Of a stretch of 64,000 nucleotides of DNA, positions 11,338 through 23,123 are shown piece by piece. The notes beneath the pieces are model-generated. The model made no database searches and was not told the DNA's origin. It saw only the letters and a program-made list of their open reading frames with translations. Numbering within the stretch: position 1 is the first letter of the stretch; each line of letters begins with the position of its first letter. The position numbers were made by a program, and so were the translations under genes. The DNA is from Mallotus nudiflorus (Eukaryota > Streptophyta > Magnoliopsida > Malpighiales > Euphorbiaceae): the NCBI GenBank assembly GCA_947683625.1, contig CANTUR010000038.1, positions 434,001 through 498,000 of the forward strand. Direction: 5' to 3'.

Positions 11338-12044
11338 CCTGGTTTTTAAATTATTTTATTATATAATGAGATATGCTGTGTTAATAAAATTTAAAAGTTA
11401 AATTTAATTATTTTACTATTTTATCAGGTTGACTATTGTTGCTAGTTTTATTTTTCGAACACCCATTAACCTAACTGGGGGAAACACATAATATTGAACA
11501 ATCCACTTCACCAATTTCATTATCAACAAAAATAACTCTTCTTTCAATCACCCATTAACCCAATTGGGTCATCTGCTTCCCCCGATAATCAAATTCCTAC
11601 TACTATTATCATTGGGCTTTTGGGTTGTGGAAAGGTATAGTTTTTGTAATTATTTGCAGTTATGTTGCTATGTCTATCGGGATTTCACAAATTTCATTTG
11701 TCTGTAGACATTTTAATGTTTTGTGCAAAAAGTGAAAACCCATTTCTCTTATCTGATGGGTTCTTGTAAAATTGTTTATCATTTCATTTAATTCAAATGT
11801 TTTCAAATGCTTTCTTTTTTCAAAGAACTGAATTTCGATGTTGTAATGGAGATTTGATGTGTTGAGAGAGCTAATTGAATTTGTTAGTAGTTATTGAGTC
11901 TGAGATTTTTATTGTGTTCATATGAAAATAGTCTCTATGTTTTTCACCTATGTAGTAGCATTTAAAAAAAAATTCTCTACAGATAATTTGGGGTTTCTGT
12001 TAGTGAAAGATTGTCTTTAATGAAAACTTTGTTAATTTTTGAAG

Positions 12045-12281
12045 GAGGGAAGGTGAACGAGGTGCCTTTTATAAGGATTTATGGCTCAACGTCAGCTGGT
12101 CAAAAAAACTTGCTTGCATGTTCATAGAGTAAGTTCGTTTATTATTTATGAGCCCTTTTCCATTTTGTGGCATACGTAGATTAAGTTTGTGAAGAGCTGA
12201 GCTGTTTACATTTGCTCTTATAGGCCTTTCCGTATCTATACATCCTATGTTCATATATGCCACTTCATTTAAATCAACAAG
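12045..12281 (+). pseudogene. REV3: REV3 exon pair, array unit 2 (frameshifted)
   Basis: Exon a 12045-12128 and exon b 12224-12281. It has the same content as unit 1, but exon a has seven A instead of six after 'ctggtc' (84 nt rather than 83), which shifts the frame inside the QKTCLH segment. Exon b keeps the ILCSYMPL variant. Splice borders are intact. Confidence 0.8.
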
Positions 12282-12431
12282 GTATAATTATTTTAGGAAT
12301 GACTTTAAATAATGATTTTTTATCTTCATTTGATGAGTGATTCTTGTGTTTAATTTATTGAATTACCTTTATCTTCATTTTTTTGTTTAATTTGTTGAAT
12401 TACCCTTTAATTTTTTTCCTTCTTGGGTCAG

Positions 12432-12468
<37 letters not shown>

Positions 12469-13171
12469 CCTGGTTTTTAAATTATTTTATTATATAATGA
12501 GATATGCTGTGTTAATAAAATTTAAAAGTTAAATTTAATTATTTTACTATTTTATAAGGTTGACTAGTGTTGCTAGTTTTGTTTTTTGAACACCAATTAA
12601 CCTAACGGGGTGAAACACATAATATTGAACAACCACTTCACCAATTACACTATCAACATAAACAACCCTTTTTTTAATCACCCATTAACCCAATTGGGTC
12701 ATCTGCTTCCCCCGATAATCAGATTCCTACTACTATTATCATTGGGCTTTTGGGTTGTGGAAAGGTATAGTTTTTGTAATTATTTGCAGTTATGTTGCTA
12801 TGTCTATCGGGATTTCACAAATTTCATTTGTATGTAGACATTTTAATGTTTTGTGCAAAAGGTGAAAACCCATTTCTCTTATCTGATGGGTTCTTGTAAA
12901 ATTGTTTATCATTTCATTTAATTCAAATGTTTTCAAATGCTTTCTTTTTTCAAAGAATTGAATTTCGATGTTGTAATGGAGATTTGATGTGTTGAGAGAG
13001 CTAATTGAATTTGTTAGTAGTTATTCAGTCTGAGATTTTTGTTGTGTCCAAATGAAAATAGTCTCTATGTTTTTCACCTATGTAGTAGCATTTAAAAAAA
13101 TCTCTATAGATAATTTGGGGTTTCTACTAGTGAAAGATTGTCTTTAATGAAAACTTTGTTAATTTTTTAAG

Positions 13172-13407
13172 GAGGGAAGGTGAACGAGGTGCCTGTTATA
13201 AGGATTTATAGCTCAACGTCAGCTGGTCAAAAAACTTGCTTGCATGTTCATAGAGTAAGTTCGTTTATTATTTATGAGCCCCTTTTCATTTTGTGGCATA
13301 CGTAGATTAAGTTTGTGAAGAGCTGAGCTGTTTACATTTGCTCTTATAGGCCTTTCCGTATCTATACATCCTATGTTCATATATGCCACTTCATTTAAAT
13401 CAACAAG
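13172..13407 (+). pseudogene. REV3: REV3 exon pair, array unit 3
   Basis: Exon a 13172-13254 (83 nt) and exon b 13350-13407 (58 nt), with AG/GT borders. Exon a has 'atttatagctcaacg', changing the conserved Gly of RIYGS to Ser. Exon b is the ILCSYMPL variant. Confidence 0.8.
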
Positions 13408-13557
13408 GTATAATTATTTTAGGAATGACTTTAAATAATGATTTTTGATCTTCATTTGACGAGTGATTCTTGTGTTTAATTTATTGAATTACCCTTATCT
13501 TCATTTTTTTGTTTAATTTATTGAATTACCCTTTAATTTTTTTCCTTCTTGGGTCAG

Positions 13558-13606
<49 letters not shown>

Positions 13607-14312
13607 CCTGGTTTTTAAATTATTTTATTATATAATGAGATATGCTGTGTTAATAAAATTTAAAAGTTAAATTTAATTATTTTACTATTTTATCAGGTTG
13701 ACTATTGTTGCTAGTTTTGTTTTTTGAACACCAATTAACCGAACTGGGTGAAACGCATAATATTGAACAATCCACTTCACCAATTACACTATCAACATAA
13801 ACAACCCTTCTTTTAATCACCCATTAACCCAATTGGGTCATCTGCTTCCCCCGATAATCAGATTCCTGCTACTATTATCATTGGGCTTTTGGGTTGTGGA
13901 AAGGTATAGTTTTTGTAATTATTTGCAGTTATGTTGCTATGTCTATTGGGATTTCACAAATTTCATTTGTATGTAGACATTTTAATGTTTTGTGCAAAAG
14001 GTGAAAACCCATATCTCTTATCTGATGGGTTCTTGTAAAATTGTTTATCATTTCATTTAATTCAAATGTTTTCAAATGCTTTCTTTTTTTAAAGAATTGA
14101 ATTTCGATGTTGTAATGGAGATTTGATGTGTTGAGAGAGCTAATTGAATTTGTTAGTAGTTATTGAGTCTGAGATTTTTATTGTGTTCATATGAAAATAG
14201 TCTCTATGTTTTTCACCTATGTAGTAGCATTTAAAAACAATTCTCTACAGATAATTTGGGGTTTCTGTTAGTGAAAGATTGTCTTTAATGAAAACTTTGT
14301 TAATTTTTGAAG

Positions 14313-14548
14313 GAGGGAAGGTGAACGAGGTGCCTTTTATAAGGATTTATGGCTCAACGTCAGCTGGTCAAAAAACTTGCTTGCATGTTCATAGAGTAAG
14401 TTCGTTTATTATTTATGAGCCCTTTTTCATTTCGTGGCATACGTAGATTAAGTTTGTGAAGAGTTGAGCTATTTACATTTGCTCTTATAGGCCTTTCCGT
14501 ATCTATACATCCTATGTTCATATATGCCACTTCATTTAAATCAACAAG
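14313..14548 (+). pseudogene. REV3: REV3 exon pair, array unit 4
   Basis: Exon a 14313-14395 and exon b 14491-14548, with intact borders and lengths. 'gtgccttttataagg' gives VPFIR where units 1, 3 and 5 have VPVIR; unit 2 shares the F change. Exon b is the ILCSYMPL variant. Confidence 0.8.
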
Positions 14549-15427
14549 GTATAATTATTTTAGGAATGACTTTAAATAATGATTTTTTATCTTCATTTGA
14601 TGAGTGATTCTTGTGTTTAATTTATTGAATTACCCTTATCTTCATTTTTTTGTTTAATTTGTTGAATTACCCTTTAATTTTTTTTCCTGCTTGGGTCAGT
14701 TTTATATATATATATAATCCTGGTTTTTAAATTATTTTATTATATAATGAGATATGCTGTGTTAATAAAATTTAAAAGTTAAATTTAATTATTTTACTAT
14801 TTTATCAGGTTGACTATTGTTGCTAGTTTTGTTTTTTGAACACCAATTAACCTAACTGGGTGAAATGCATAATATTGAACAATCCACTTCACCAATTTCA
14901 CTATCAAAATAAACAACCCTTCTTTTAATCACCCATTAACCCAATTGGGTCATCTGCTTCCCCCGATAATCAGATTCCTGCTATTATTATCATTGGGCTT
15001 TTGGGTTGTGGAAAGGTATAGTTTTTGTAATTATTTGCAGTTATGTTGCTATGTCTATCGGGATTTCACAAATTTCATTTGTATATAGACATTTTAATGT
15101 TTTGTGCAAAAGGTGAAAACCCATTTCTCTTATCTGATGGGTTCTTGTAAAATTGTTTATCATTTCATTTAATTCAAATGTTTTCAAATGCTTTCTTTTT
15201 TCAAAGAATTGAATTTCGATGTTGTAATGGAGATTTGATGTGTTGAGAGAGCTAATTGAATTTGTTAGTAGTTATTGAGTTTGAGATTTTTGTTGTGTTC
15301 ATATGAAAATAGTCTCTATGTTTTTCACCTATGTAGTAGCATTTTAAAAAAAAAATTCTCTACAGATAATTTGGGGTTTCTGTTAGTGAAAGATTGTCTT
15401 TAATGAAAACTTTGTTAATTTTTGAAG

Positions 15428-15663
15428 GAGGGAAGGTGAACGAGGTGCCTGTTATAAGGATTTATGGCTCAACGTTAGCTGGTCAAAAAACTTGCTTGCA
15501 TGTTCATAAAGTAAGTTCATTTATTATTTATGAGCCCCTTTTCATTTTGTGGCATACATAGATTAAATTTTTGAAGAGCTGAGCTGTTTACATTTGCTCT
15601 TATAGGCCTTTCCATATCTATATGTCCCATGTTCAGATATGCCACTTCATTTAAATCAACAAG
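15428..15663 (+). pseudogene. REV3: REV3 exon pair, array unit 5 (most ancestral)
   Basis: Exon a 15428-15510 (ends ..HVHK before GTAAGT) and exon b 15606-15663. Exon b reads AFPYLYVPCSDMPLHLNQQ. VPCSD fits the REV3 family better than the ILCSY shared by units 1-4. This unit adjoins the full LTR A. The protein would still be only a fragment. Confidence 0.8.
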
Positions 15664-15836
15664 GTATAATTATTTTAGGAATGGCTTTAAATAATGATTT
15701 TTTATCTTCATTTGACGAGTGATTCTTGTGTTTAATTTATTGAATTACCCTTATCTTCATTTTGCTGTTTAATTTGTTGAATTACCCTTTAATTATTTTT
15801 TTTCCTTCTTGGGTCAGTTATATATATATATATATA

Positions 15837-16355
15837 TACCCTAGTTTTTCAATTATGTTATTATATAATGAGATATGTAGTGTTAATAAAATTTAAAAGT
15901 TAAATTTAATTATTTTACTAATTTGTGATTAATTATGATTATTTTATGTTTAATTGAATTTTCTACATAATATATTATTTTGGACGTTTAAGTTTCATTG
16001 TGTATATTTATTATTTTTGAATACTATTATTTTAATAACATTAATTTAGTGTATGGTTATTTTAATATTATTTTTAAGTACATTATTATTATTTTATTGT
16101 TATTGAATGAAATTATTGTATTATTAAATTATTTCATAAATATTGTTTATATTATTGTTATTTTCAAATGTGTTGTGTGTTAATATTATCATGATTATTA
16201 TTTTCATTATTATTATTACTGGTATTCTTTTTATTTTTTAATACTATTATGAATAATATTCTTATTATCCAATTATTTTATAAATAGTATTAATTTTAAT
16301 TGTTGTTAATTTTATATTGTGTATGTTAGGTGCATGTGTGTGACTTGTGTGTGTA

Positions 16356-16413
<58 letters not shown>

Positions 16414-19248
16414 CATTTGAACAAAGCACAAAAAAATGCAGCTCCCTCCTCTGACTCTGTCCGATTTTTCTTGCTTTACTGTGCCTTCTTCTCTTTGCCA
16501 GACACCACCCAACCACCTGTTGTCTGTTATCCTTCATCTTCATCACCTTTCTTCTTCTTTTCTTGCTATTTTCTTCTTCCTTCGCATGCTGGAAACGTGA
16601 TAGAAAGGGAGGAAGCAGCGGCGACAACAGACTCCTTCATGTTGCCGGAGCCATTTTTTACGGTGGGAGCTCGACTTCTTTAGCTCAATTGACTCCTTGA
16701 GTTGAGGGGAAGTTGATTACGAGCTTGATCAAAGCTCAAAGCTAACCATTTGTGAGTTTTATGTAATTTTTAGTTTATGTCTAATTTCTTTTTAATTTTT
16801 TTTAATCTTGAGTTTGGTTGAATTTTGATAATTTCTTTTTGAAATGTTGATCTATGCATCTTAATTTACTCATAAGTATTTTTAGTTTATTTTTCTGATT
16901 TTATTTTATTTTTGGTTAATTATTGAATATTTTAATAATTAAAAATGAATTTTTGTTAATTAATTATTTTAATTATGAATTTGGTTTAATTATTGTTATT
17001 ATATATTGTTATTAATTTTGTGTTGATAAATTACTTTTTGGGATTTTTATATAATTTTTATGAATTGAGTTAAATGTGTATTTTGGTTGAAATTAGAGTT
17101 TAATTTTTGTGTTTTAGTTGATATTAGAATGTTATTTGTTGATAAAATAATTTTTACGAATTTACATAATTTTTATGGAATTTTATACAATTTATGTGTA
17201 TTTTGAATTATTAGATTAAATATGTATTTTTATAGAAATTGTTGGATAAAGATGTGTTTTGGTTGATATTAGTATAATATATGTTGATTAAATAATTTTA
17301 ATGATTTTATAATTTTTGAGGAAATTATTTAGTATATTGGATATTTTATATTATAGGGGTAAATGTGTAATTTTGTGTTAATTATAGTTAAAAATTATAT
17401 TTTAGTTGATTTTATAATTATTTAAGGTGTTAAAATGATTTTTACAAATTAATTACTATTTTTAACTAACTAATACTATTTTTCAAAAAAATTGTTTTCA
17501 AATAATATATGAAATATTATTTTGGAAATAAATTGGATTTTAAACTAATTTTATTTTATAATTAAACTATTTATGCAGTTAAATGTGAATTTTGTTATGT
17601 TATATTGAATAATTGTAAAAGTTGAATTTTTATTAATATTATATAATATTTGAGATTTTAATAGTTAATTGTGATAATTTTAGAATATTATGTAAATAAT
17701 AAGTGTAATTATTTTATTTTTTTGAGACTAAAGGGTATTTTATTATTTTTGTGATGTTAAATTGTGATTTTAAATATTATTTACAATTTATGTTAATTTA
17801 ATTGTAAAATGTGAATTTTATTCCATTTATGAATTTTTATTATCAAATATTATTTAAATTAAACTTTTATGTTTTAATTGGAAAATAAAGGTTTTTAAAT
17901 ATTTTAATAAGTTTTTGATGATTTTTATTATTTTACTGTTTAATATTGTTTGTTTGTATATTGTAAACCTCGGTTGGGAATTTATGGAGTTTGGGGTCTC
18001 AACCTAATGTGTTGTGCTTTGAGATTTTAGAAGCGTGTTTTCTGTGCATGATCGGCCCTACTTTTGTGGGGAGATGTCCGTTTTACAGAAAATATTCTGC
18101 CAAAATTTCGGTAGATTTCTCATAAAACATGACAACCGGTTCGAGTCTAGTTTTAAATTTTTTATTGAGTCTTTCTATAGTAATTCTAGAAGCGTAGAGT
18201 TAGAAATTTATTTTGATGGTTGTTGTTATTTTATTTTTTTAACTGCACTGAGACCGAGGCTTAACGGACCAGGCCCGCCGAGTATGTCTCGTGGAGCACG
18301 AATCAGTAAGCTATTATATTGTATATATATGTATTGCATATAGGATGCATGACTTAGGATTTTTCATTTTCATTATATGTTTTTAAAAGTAATTTAATTT
18401 ATAATATGATTTGGTATGATTCCAGTTTATTTTTAGTATATTTTGACGTATATGTCTGCATATTTTCTATATACATGTACTATATCTTTGGTATATTAAG
18501 GGTTTATTTTTGATATATGCATGCTAACTAATTAGGTTTATTTTCAGTATATTTTAGTATATATACATGTTTTAAATGTATACTTATTCATAATTATTTT
18601 GTTAAATGATTAGTATACTTTAGGTATATTTTCAGTATATTTTAGGTATATTCCTAAATAAATGCTTGCCATATTATTGCAATATACTTAGTTTATTTTA
18701 AGTATACTTTTGGTATATATATGGTTTATTTTGCTAGCATGAATGTCATCCTACATTATTTATTTTCTGGATGTATGATTTATTTTCAAATGAAGGATAT
18801 CAATAAAAAGTGCTACCTAGTGGGCAGTACTAGGACCGTGTACGTATCGGTGCGATAGATTTAGGATTGAGTGAGGATTAGTTGTGGTGAATTATGATTT
18901 GATTGAGATGGATGATATGATTGATTTATGATTTGAGATGTGATATGATTGATAGCGTGATTACTGGAGCTCGGTTGACCAAGTGTTTCGAGGTCAATCA
19001 CACTGATAGTTAGACTGTTGGAGCTCGGTTGACTTAGTGTCTGGGGGCCAGTCTACTGTCCAAAATGGAATAAGTGATTTACTTGGATTTAAGTGAGCAT
19101 GTATGGCTAGAGTAATGATATGTTTGATTGAGGTTGTGATTAATAGAGTTCTATTTGATCCTTCATGTATTAAAATAAATGTTTTCTCCATTTATTATAT
19201 TTATTAAAGTAGAGTTTGACATTTATGTGAAATGTGTGTATATGCATA
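15837..19248 (+). repeat. gypsy-type LTR A, 5' portion
   Basis: This matches the ~3.3-kb LTR of the chromovirus at 44 kb over its length. It shares the '..gatatg.agtgttaata' start, a (TA)n before a C-rich segment, 'tcggttg..' with 'gatcggccctact', 'gagaccgaggc..ggaccaggcccg', 'gctacctagtgggcag' and the tandem 'ggagctcggttgac' motif. It is interrupted after 19248 by LTR B and resumes at 22420. No internal coding region is attached, so it is an old solo LTR or truncated element. Confidence 0.85.
16358..16412. repeat. (TA)n microsatellite in LTR A
   Basis: About 55 bp of TA at the position where LTR B (19531-19590) and the chromovirus LTRs also carry TA tracts. Confidence 0.9.
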
Positions 19249-19528
19249 TGTAATATCCCGAATTTTTAAATATTTTTAAACTGCATCGGGATATGCAGTG
19301 TTAATAATTTTAATAAATATATTTGATTATTTAATTAGTTTGTTAATTATTAAAGTTACTTTTAATTATTTTAAGTTTCTTACGTAAAATTTTCCTGAGA
19401 ATTATATTTTTGGAAAAATTAAACCTAAATAAATATTTATTATTTACGTTAGTCTGTTTTATATAATTGCATGATTCCATGCATGATCATATTATCATCT
19501 TAATATATAAAACATGCCACTCTAAAGT

Positions 19529-19592
<64 letters not shown>

Positions 19593-22414
19593 AGTTAGTA
19601 AATTTATAAAACATGCCACTCCTTTTCTCCCCTCCTTCCTGATCCCCTTCCTCCATTTCCATCGCTGCAAGTCCTATTTCCTCATCGTTGGCGTGCCACC
19701 ACCACTTCCAGCTTGCTCCACTGCCTGCTACCTCATTCTTCGGTGTGTTTTGGCCGGATTTTCCAAGAGAAGCCGAAACTTGAGTCACCATCGATCAGCA
19801 CATTTTCGATCACAAAATTCGACACCACCAGTCTCTATCTCTTCCTTGAGCTCCGGTGAGTCCACTTCCAAGCTTTGTTTCACTTGAAACGGTCTAGATT
19901 TCCCTAGGTTTCGATTTATCATTTTTGGCCATTTAGTTCTTAAATTTTTTGAGCTTCGATTTGAATGATTCATGCAAACTTCCTTCACAAACATTAATCC
20001 TTGTAGCTTAATCTACATTTTTGAGTTTTTGTAGAATTTTTGGGAATTATTTTGATTTTTGTGAATTTTTTATTATTTTATTAATATTTTCTAATTTTTG
20101 AAAATTAATTAATTAAATTATGAAATTGTGTTTTATGGTATTTATAGGTGTTGAAATGCATTTTAAAAATTTATTTGTAATTTTTGTGAATTTTATATAT
20201 TTATTTTGAATTTATTTAGTTTATGTAATTTTGAGAAAATTAGATTAATTATGTGTTTAGTGAAATTAATTGGTTAATTGAGTATATTTATTGATATTAT
20301 TGAATTATATGTTGATAAATTTAATTTTGAGTAATTATACTATTTTTGGTGAATTTCTGATTAATTTTAGGGAATTTACGAAATTAGGGGTATTTTAGTA
20401 ATTTCATACTAAATTGGCTAAAAATGTAATTAAATTGGTTTTAATAGTTATTTAAGGTATAAAAATGATTTCTACAAATTATTTAGTATTTTTACCTAAT
20501 TAAAACTATTTTTCGTAAATTATTTTCAAATTATATATAATATACGATTTTTCTAAATAAATGAGTTTTTATCGATTTTTAGTAAGTTTTAGGATTAATT
20601 ATGTAATTTGGATTTATAAGAGGTATTTTGGTCAATATTTATGAATTTATTGAGAATTACCAATTTTTAATAATATTTTATTAAAATTAGGGTTTTTGAG
20701 TACTTAGCGGTTAAATAAATATTTTTAACGTTTGAATATTTAAATTGCTATATTTTGAGTATTGAAGGGTATTTTGATATTTTTTGTATTTTTCGGTATT
20801 TATGTAATTATTCTATGAACCTCGGTCGGTGAAATTGTAGTTTGGAGTCCGACCGAGGGGTTGTGAATTGTGTTTATTTGAAGTGTATTTCTTTGTAGGA
20901 CCGGCTCTACTCTTTAAGTAGAGAGATGATCGTTTTATAGGGGAGGTTCTACCAGATTTTTGATAAAATTCTTGTAAAACGTAATGTCCAGTCAAATTCT
21001 GATTCTAATTCTGTGTCTAAGATTTTAGATCGAGTCTTTAGAATTTTCGCTAGAATTATTCTGATTTCCTATTATCGTTTGTTTGTTTAGTTGTGCCGAG
21101 ACCGAGGCCTAGTGGACCAGGCCCGTCGGACCCGTCTCGAGGAGTGCAATAACTGTGAGTTGTTATTTTATATATACATGTTCTAGGATGCATGTTTTCA
21201 TTCTATAAAATATGCATAGATGGTTTAATAATTACTTTGGTATATTATTGGTATATTTTAAATTATATGCATATTTTACTATGAATTTATACTTAAAATG
21301 TTTTTAAGTATATTTATAGTTTATTTTATAATTAAATTGAATTTATTTGACGTATTTATACTGAAAATATACTTGGTTTATTTTTTGTATATTTCTAGTA
21401 TATATATGGTAAATATCATGCATCATTTATTTTAGGAATGTATGTTTTATATATTAATGAAGGATATTAATAGAACGTGCTACCTAGTGGGCAGCACTAG
21501 GACTGAGTATGTACTGGTACGCTGATAGCATTTAGGCTATATTACTAACCTATTTGTGGATTATGATCGGATTGATTTATTTGATGTGAGATGTGATTTG
21601 AGAGTGTGATTGCTGGAGCTCAGTTGACCAAGTGTCTTGGGGCCAATCACACTAACAGTCAGACTACTGGAGCTCGGTTGACTTAGTGTCTCGGGGCCAG
21701 TCTACTGTCCAAATGGAACAAGTGAATATATTTGGAATAAGTGAGCCTGTATGGCTAGAGTGTTGTCTAACACTGTTTGAGGTTGCGATTTTCTAGAGTT
21801 CTATTTGATCCTTCATAAATAGTAATTTTCCATAAAAATATATAAAATGATTTTACTGCATCTGTGTGATTTTTGCCTGTATATATAATTATTATATATA
21901 CTATTGAATGTGTGCATTTGTCATTTAGTTATGCATGTATATATATTATAATAATTCACTCAGTGAGGTCTGACTCCCCTTCGTTGACTATTTTTCAGGA
22001 GAGTCATCGTCTTTAGACCTCAGTAGAAAACACATACGCCAGATTTCTTTCGCCCCGGCTTCACTATATAAACTGCTTACCTGAGTTTATTTTACAATCT
22101 AGATATTGCAGTAGTTGTAAACAGTTATGAGACTTATGTATTATATTATGTTTGTAAGAAATATGTATTTTAAAGATTTGAACTGGGTTTGTATTAAAGG
22201 ATTATTTATATATGAGATGAGGATATTCATTTAATTTTATTAGCAGATTATTATTTTATTTTTATTTATGATTTTATTTTCACTGCAAAATATGTTATTT
22301 ATGTTATTATTATTATTGCATATCTTTATTTTATTTTAAGGCTTGCTACGGGTTCCGAATTCGAAAGAATTCCCGTTTCTTAGCGCCGATTATGGCCCTT
22401 GTTAGGTCATGACA
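19249..22414 (+). mobile_element. solo LTR B of a long-LTR gypsy element
   Basis: A complete LTR starting TGTAATATCCCG and ending GGTCATGACA (3,166 bp). It is flanked by a perfect 5-bp duplication GCATA (19244-19248 and 22415-22419). It lies inside LTR A, whose sequence is continuous if B and one GCATA are removed. No gag-pol is present, so it is the product of LTR-LTR recombination. It belongs to the same family as the 44-56 kb chromovirus but is a diverged member. Confidence 0.92.
19531..19590. repeat. (TA)n microsatellite in LTR B
   Basis: About 55-60 bp of uninterrupted TA. Confidence 0.9.
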
Positions 22415-22419
22415 GCATA

Positions 22420-22857
22420 CATATATAAGAATGCTTGACTAGATATGGTTAGATTGCATGTATATATAGTATAATAATTCACTCAGTGAGGTCTGACCCC
22501 TCTCAATTATTTTTTTTTTCAAGAGATCTTATATCGTTAGACCTTAGTAGTAGAGTTCTTCACCGGTGTTCATTCGTCCCGGCTATTTTATGTAAATGTA
22601 TATTTTGAACTCTGATTTGTATTCTATAAACTGCAGTAGTAGAGTTATTATATCATAAGAGTATTGTTTTGATTGATACTTTATACTCTGAGAGTTGTAT
22701 TTGAACACTATATGAATATATATTTATTTATGAAAGAATATTGAGTATCCATTTTTATATATTGATTCAAAAAATTTAATTCGGTTATACTTTTACCTAT
22801 TTATTGCATGTTTTTATTTTCTAAGGCTTGCTACGGGTTCCGGATTCGAAAGAAAAA
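22420..22857 (+). repeat. gypsy-type LTR A, 3' portion
   Basis: It resumes with the 'agattgcatgtatatata' and 'aattcactcagtgaggtctg' landmarks and runs to 'ggcttgctacgggttccgg', 'attcgaaagaa'. Similarity to the usual '..tagcgccg..gtcatgaca' end is lost after about 22857, so the 3' end is diverged or truncated. Confidence 0.8.
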
Positions 22858-22922
22858 AGTACCAGTTATTAGCATTGTTTAGGAATTGGTAACTTGATAT
22901 CCTTATTTTTGTTGGTGAATAG

Positions 22923-23123
22923 ACAATGTTACTTAACCAGATCTTGACTGCAGACCATGGAAAGCGTATTGCAGTGATTGAGAATGAGGTATAATCTTAA
23001 ATTTTTGGTTGCCTATTTTGGTGATTTTTTTTTCTCCAAAAATGAAAGGGTGTAGATGAATAATTTTCTTTCCTAATGTTGAATTTGCAATATGGTGAAA
23101 TTGATATTGATGGTTCTCTAGAA
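22923..23123 (+). pseudogene. COBW-domain (P47K/ZNG1-type) GTPase gene fragment
   Basis: An exon-like block 22923-22988 reads TMLLNQILTADHGKRIAVIENE and is followed by GT. A second block at 23091-23120 reads YGEIDIDGSL. Together these match the segment after the P-loop of COBW proteins (GTPase metallochaperones; the family has GKTTLLN..HGKRIAVIENEFGEVDIDGSL). The Gly-Lys of the P-loop is lost (a stop precedes Thr), and the acceptor before block 2 reads 'gcaa' instead of 'gcag'. No further exons follow. It is a broken fragment directly downstream of LTR A, on the same strand as the REV3 exons. Confidence 0.75.

Larger units (their letters stand above)
10273..15920 (+). repeat. five-unit tandem array of ~1.1-kb REV3-exon/LTR-start repeats
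   Basis: Five head-to-tail units start with AGGTxGAxTA at about 10273, 11426, 12557, 13695 and 14817 (lengths about 1153, 1131, 1138, 1122 and 1104). Each holds, in order, 'gttgctagtttt', a conserved intron-like segment, two REV3 exons with GT..AG borders, a (TA)n tract of differing length and about 85-95 bp matching the first bases of the gypsy LTR that follows at 15837. The last unit runs without break into that LTR. Units are highly similar throughout. Confidence 0.9.

Noticed and set aside
12610..12837. 75-codon frame in array unit 3
   Set aside because: It falls in the intron-like part of the unit and is not open in the other four units.
10273..15920. Satellite DNA or CRISPR-like array
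   Set aside because: Units are ~1.1 kb with gene exons and LTR sequence; no short repeat/spacer structure, and the genome is a plant.
16265..16683. Overlapping 117-120 codon frames on both strands with long Tyr-Ile runs
   Set aside because: They are translations of a (TA)n tract and adjoining LTR A sequence; no domain and no family support.
19531..19994. Several short frames on both strands around 19.5-20.0 kb
   Set aside because: They lie inside solo LTR B in its GC-richer leader-like part; equivalent frames are not conserved in the other LTR copies.
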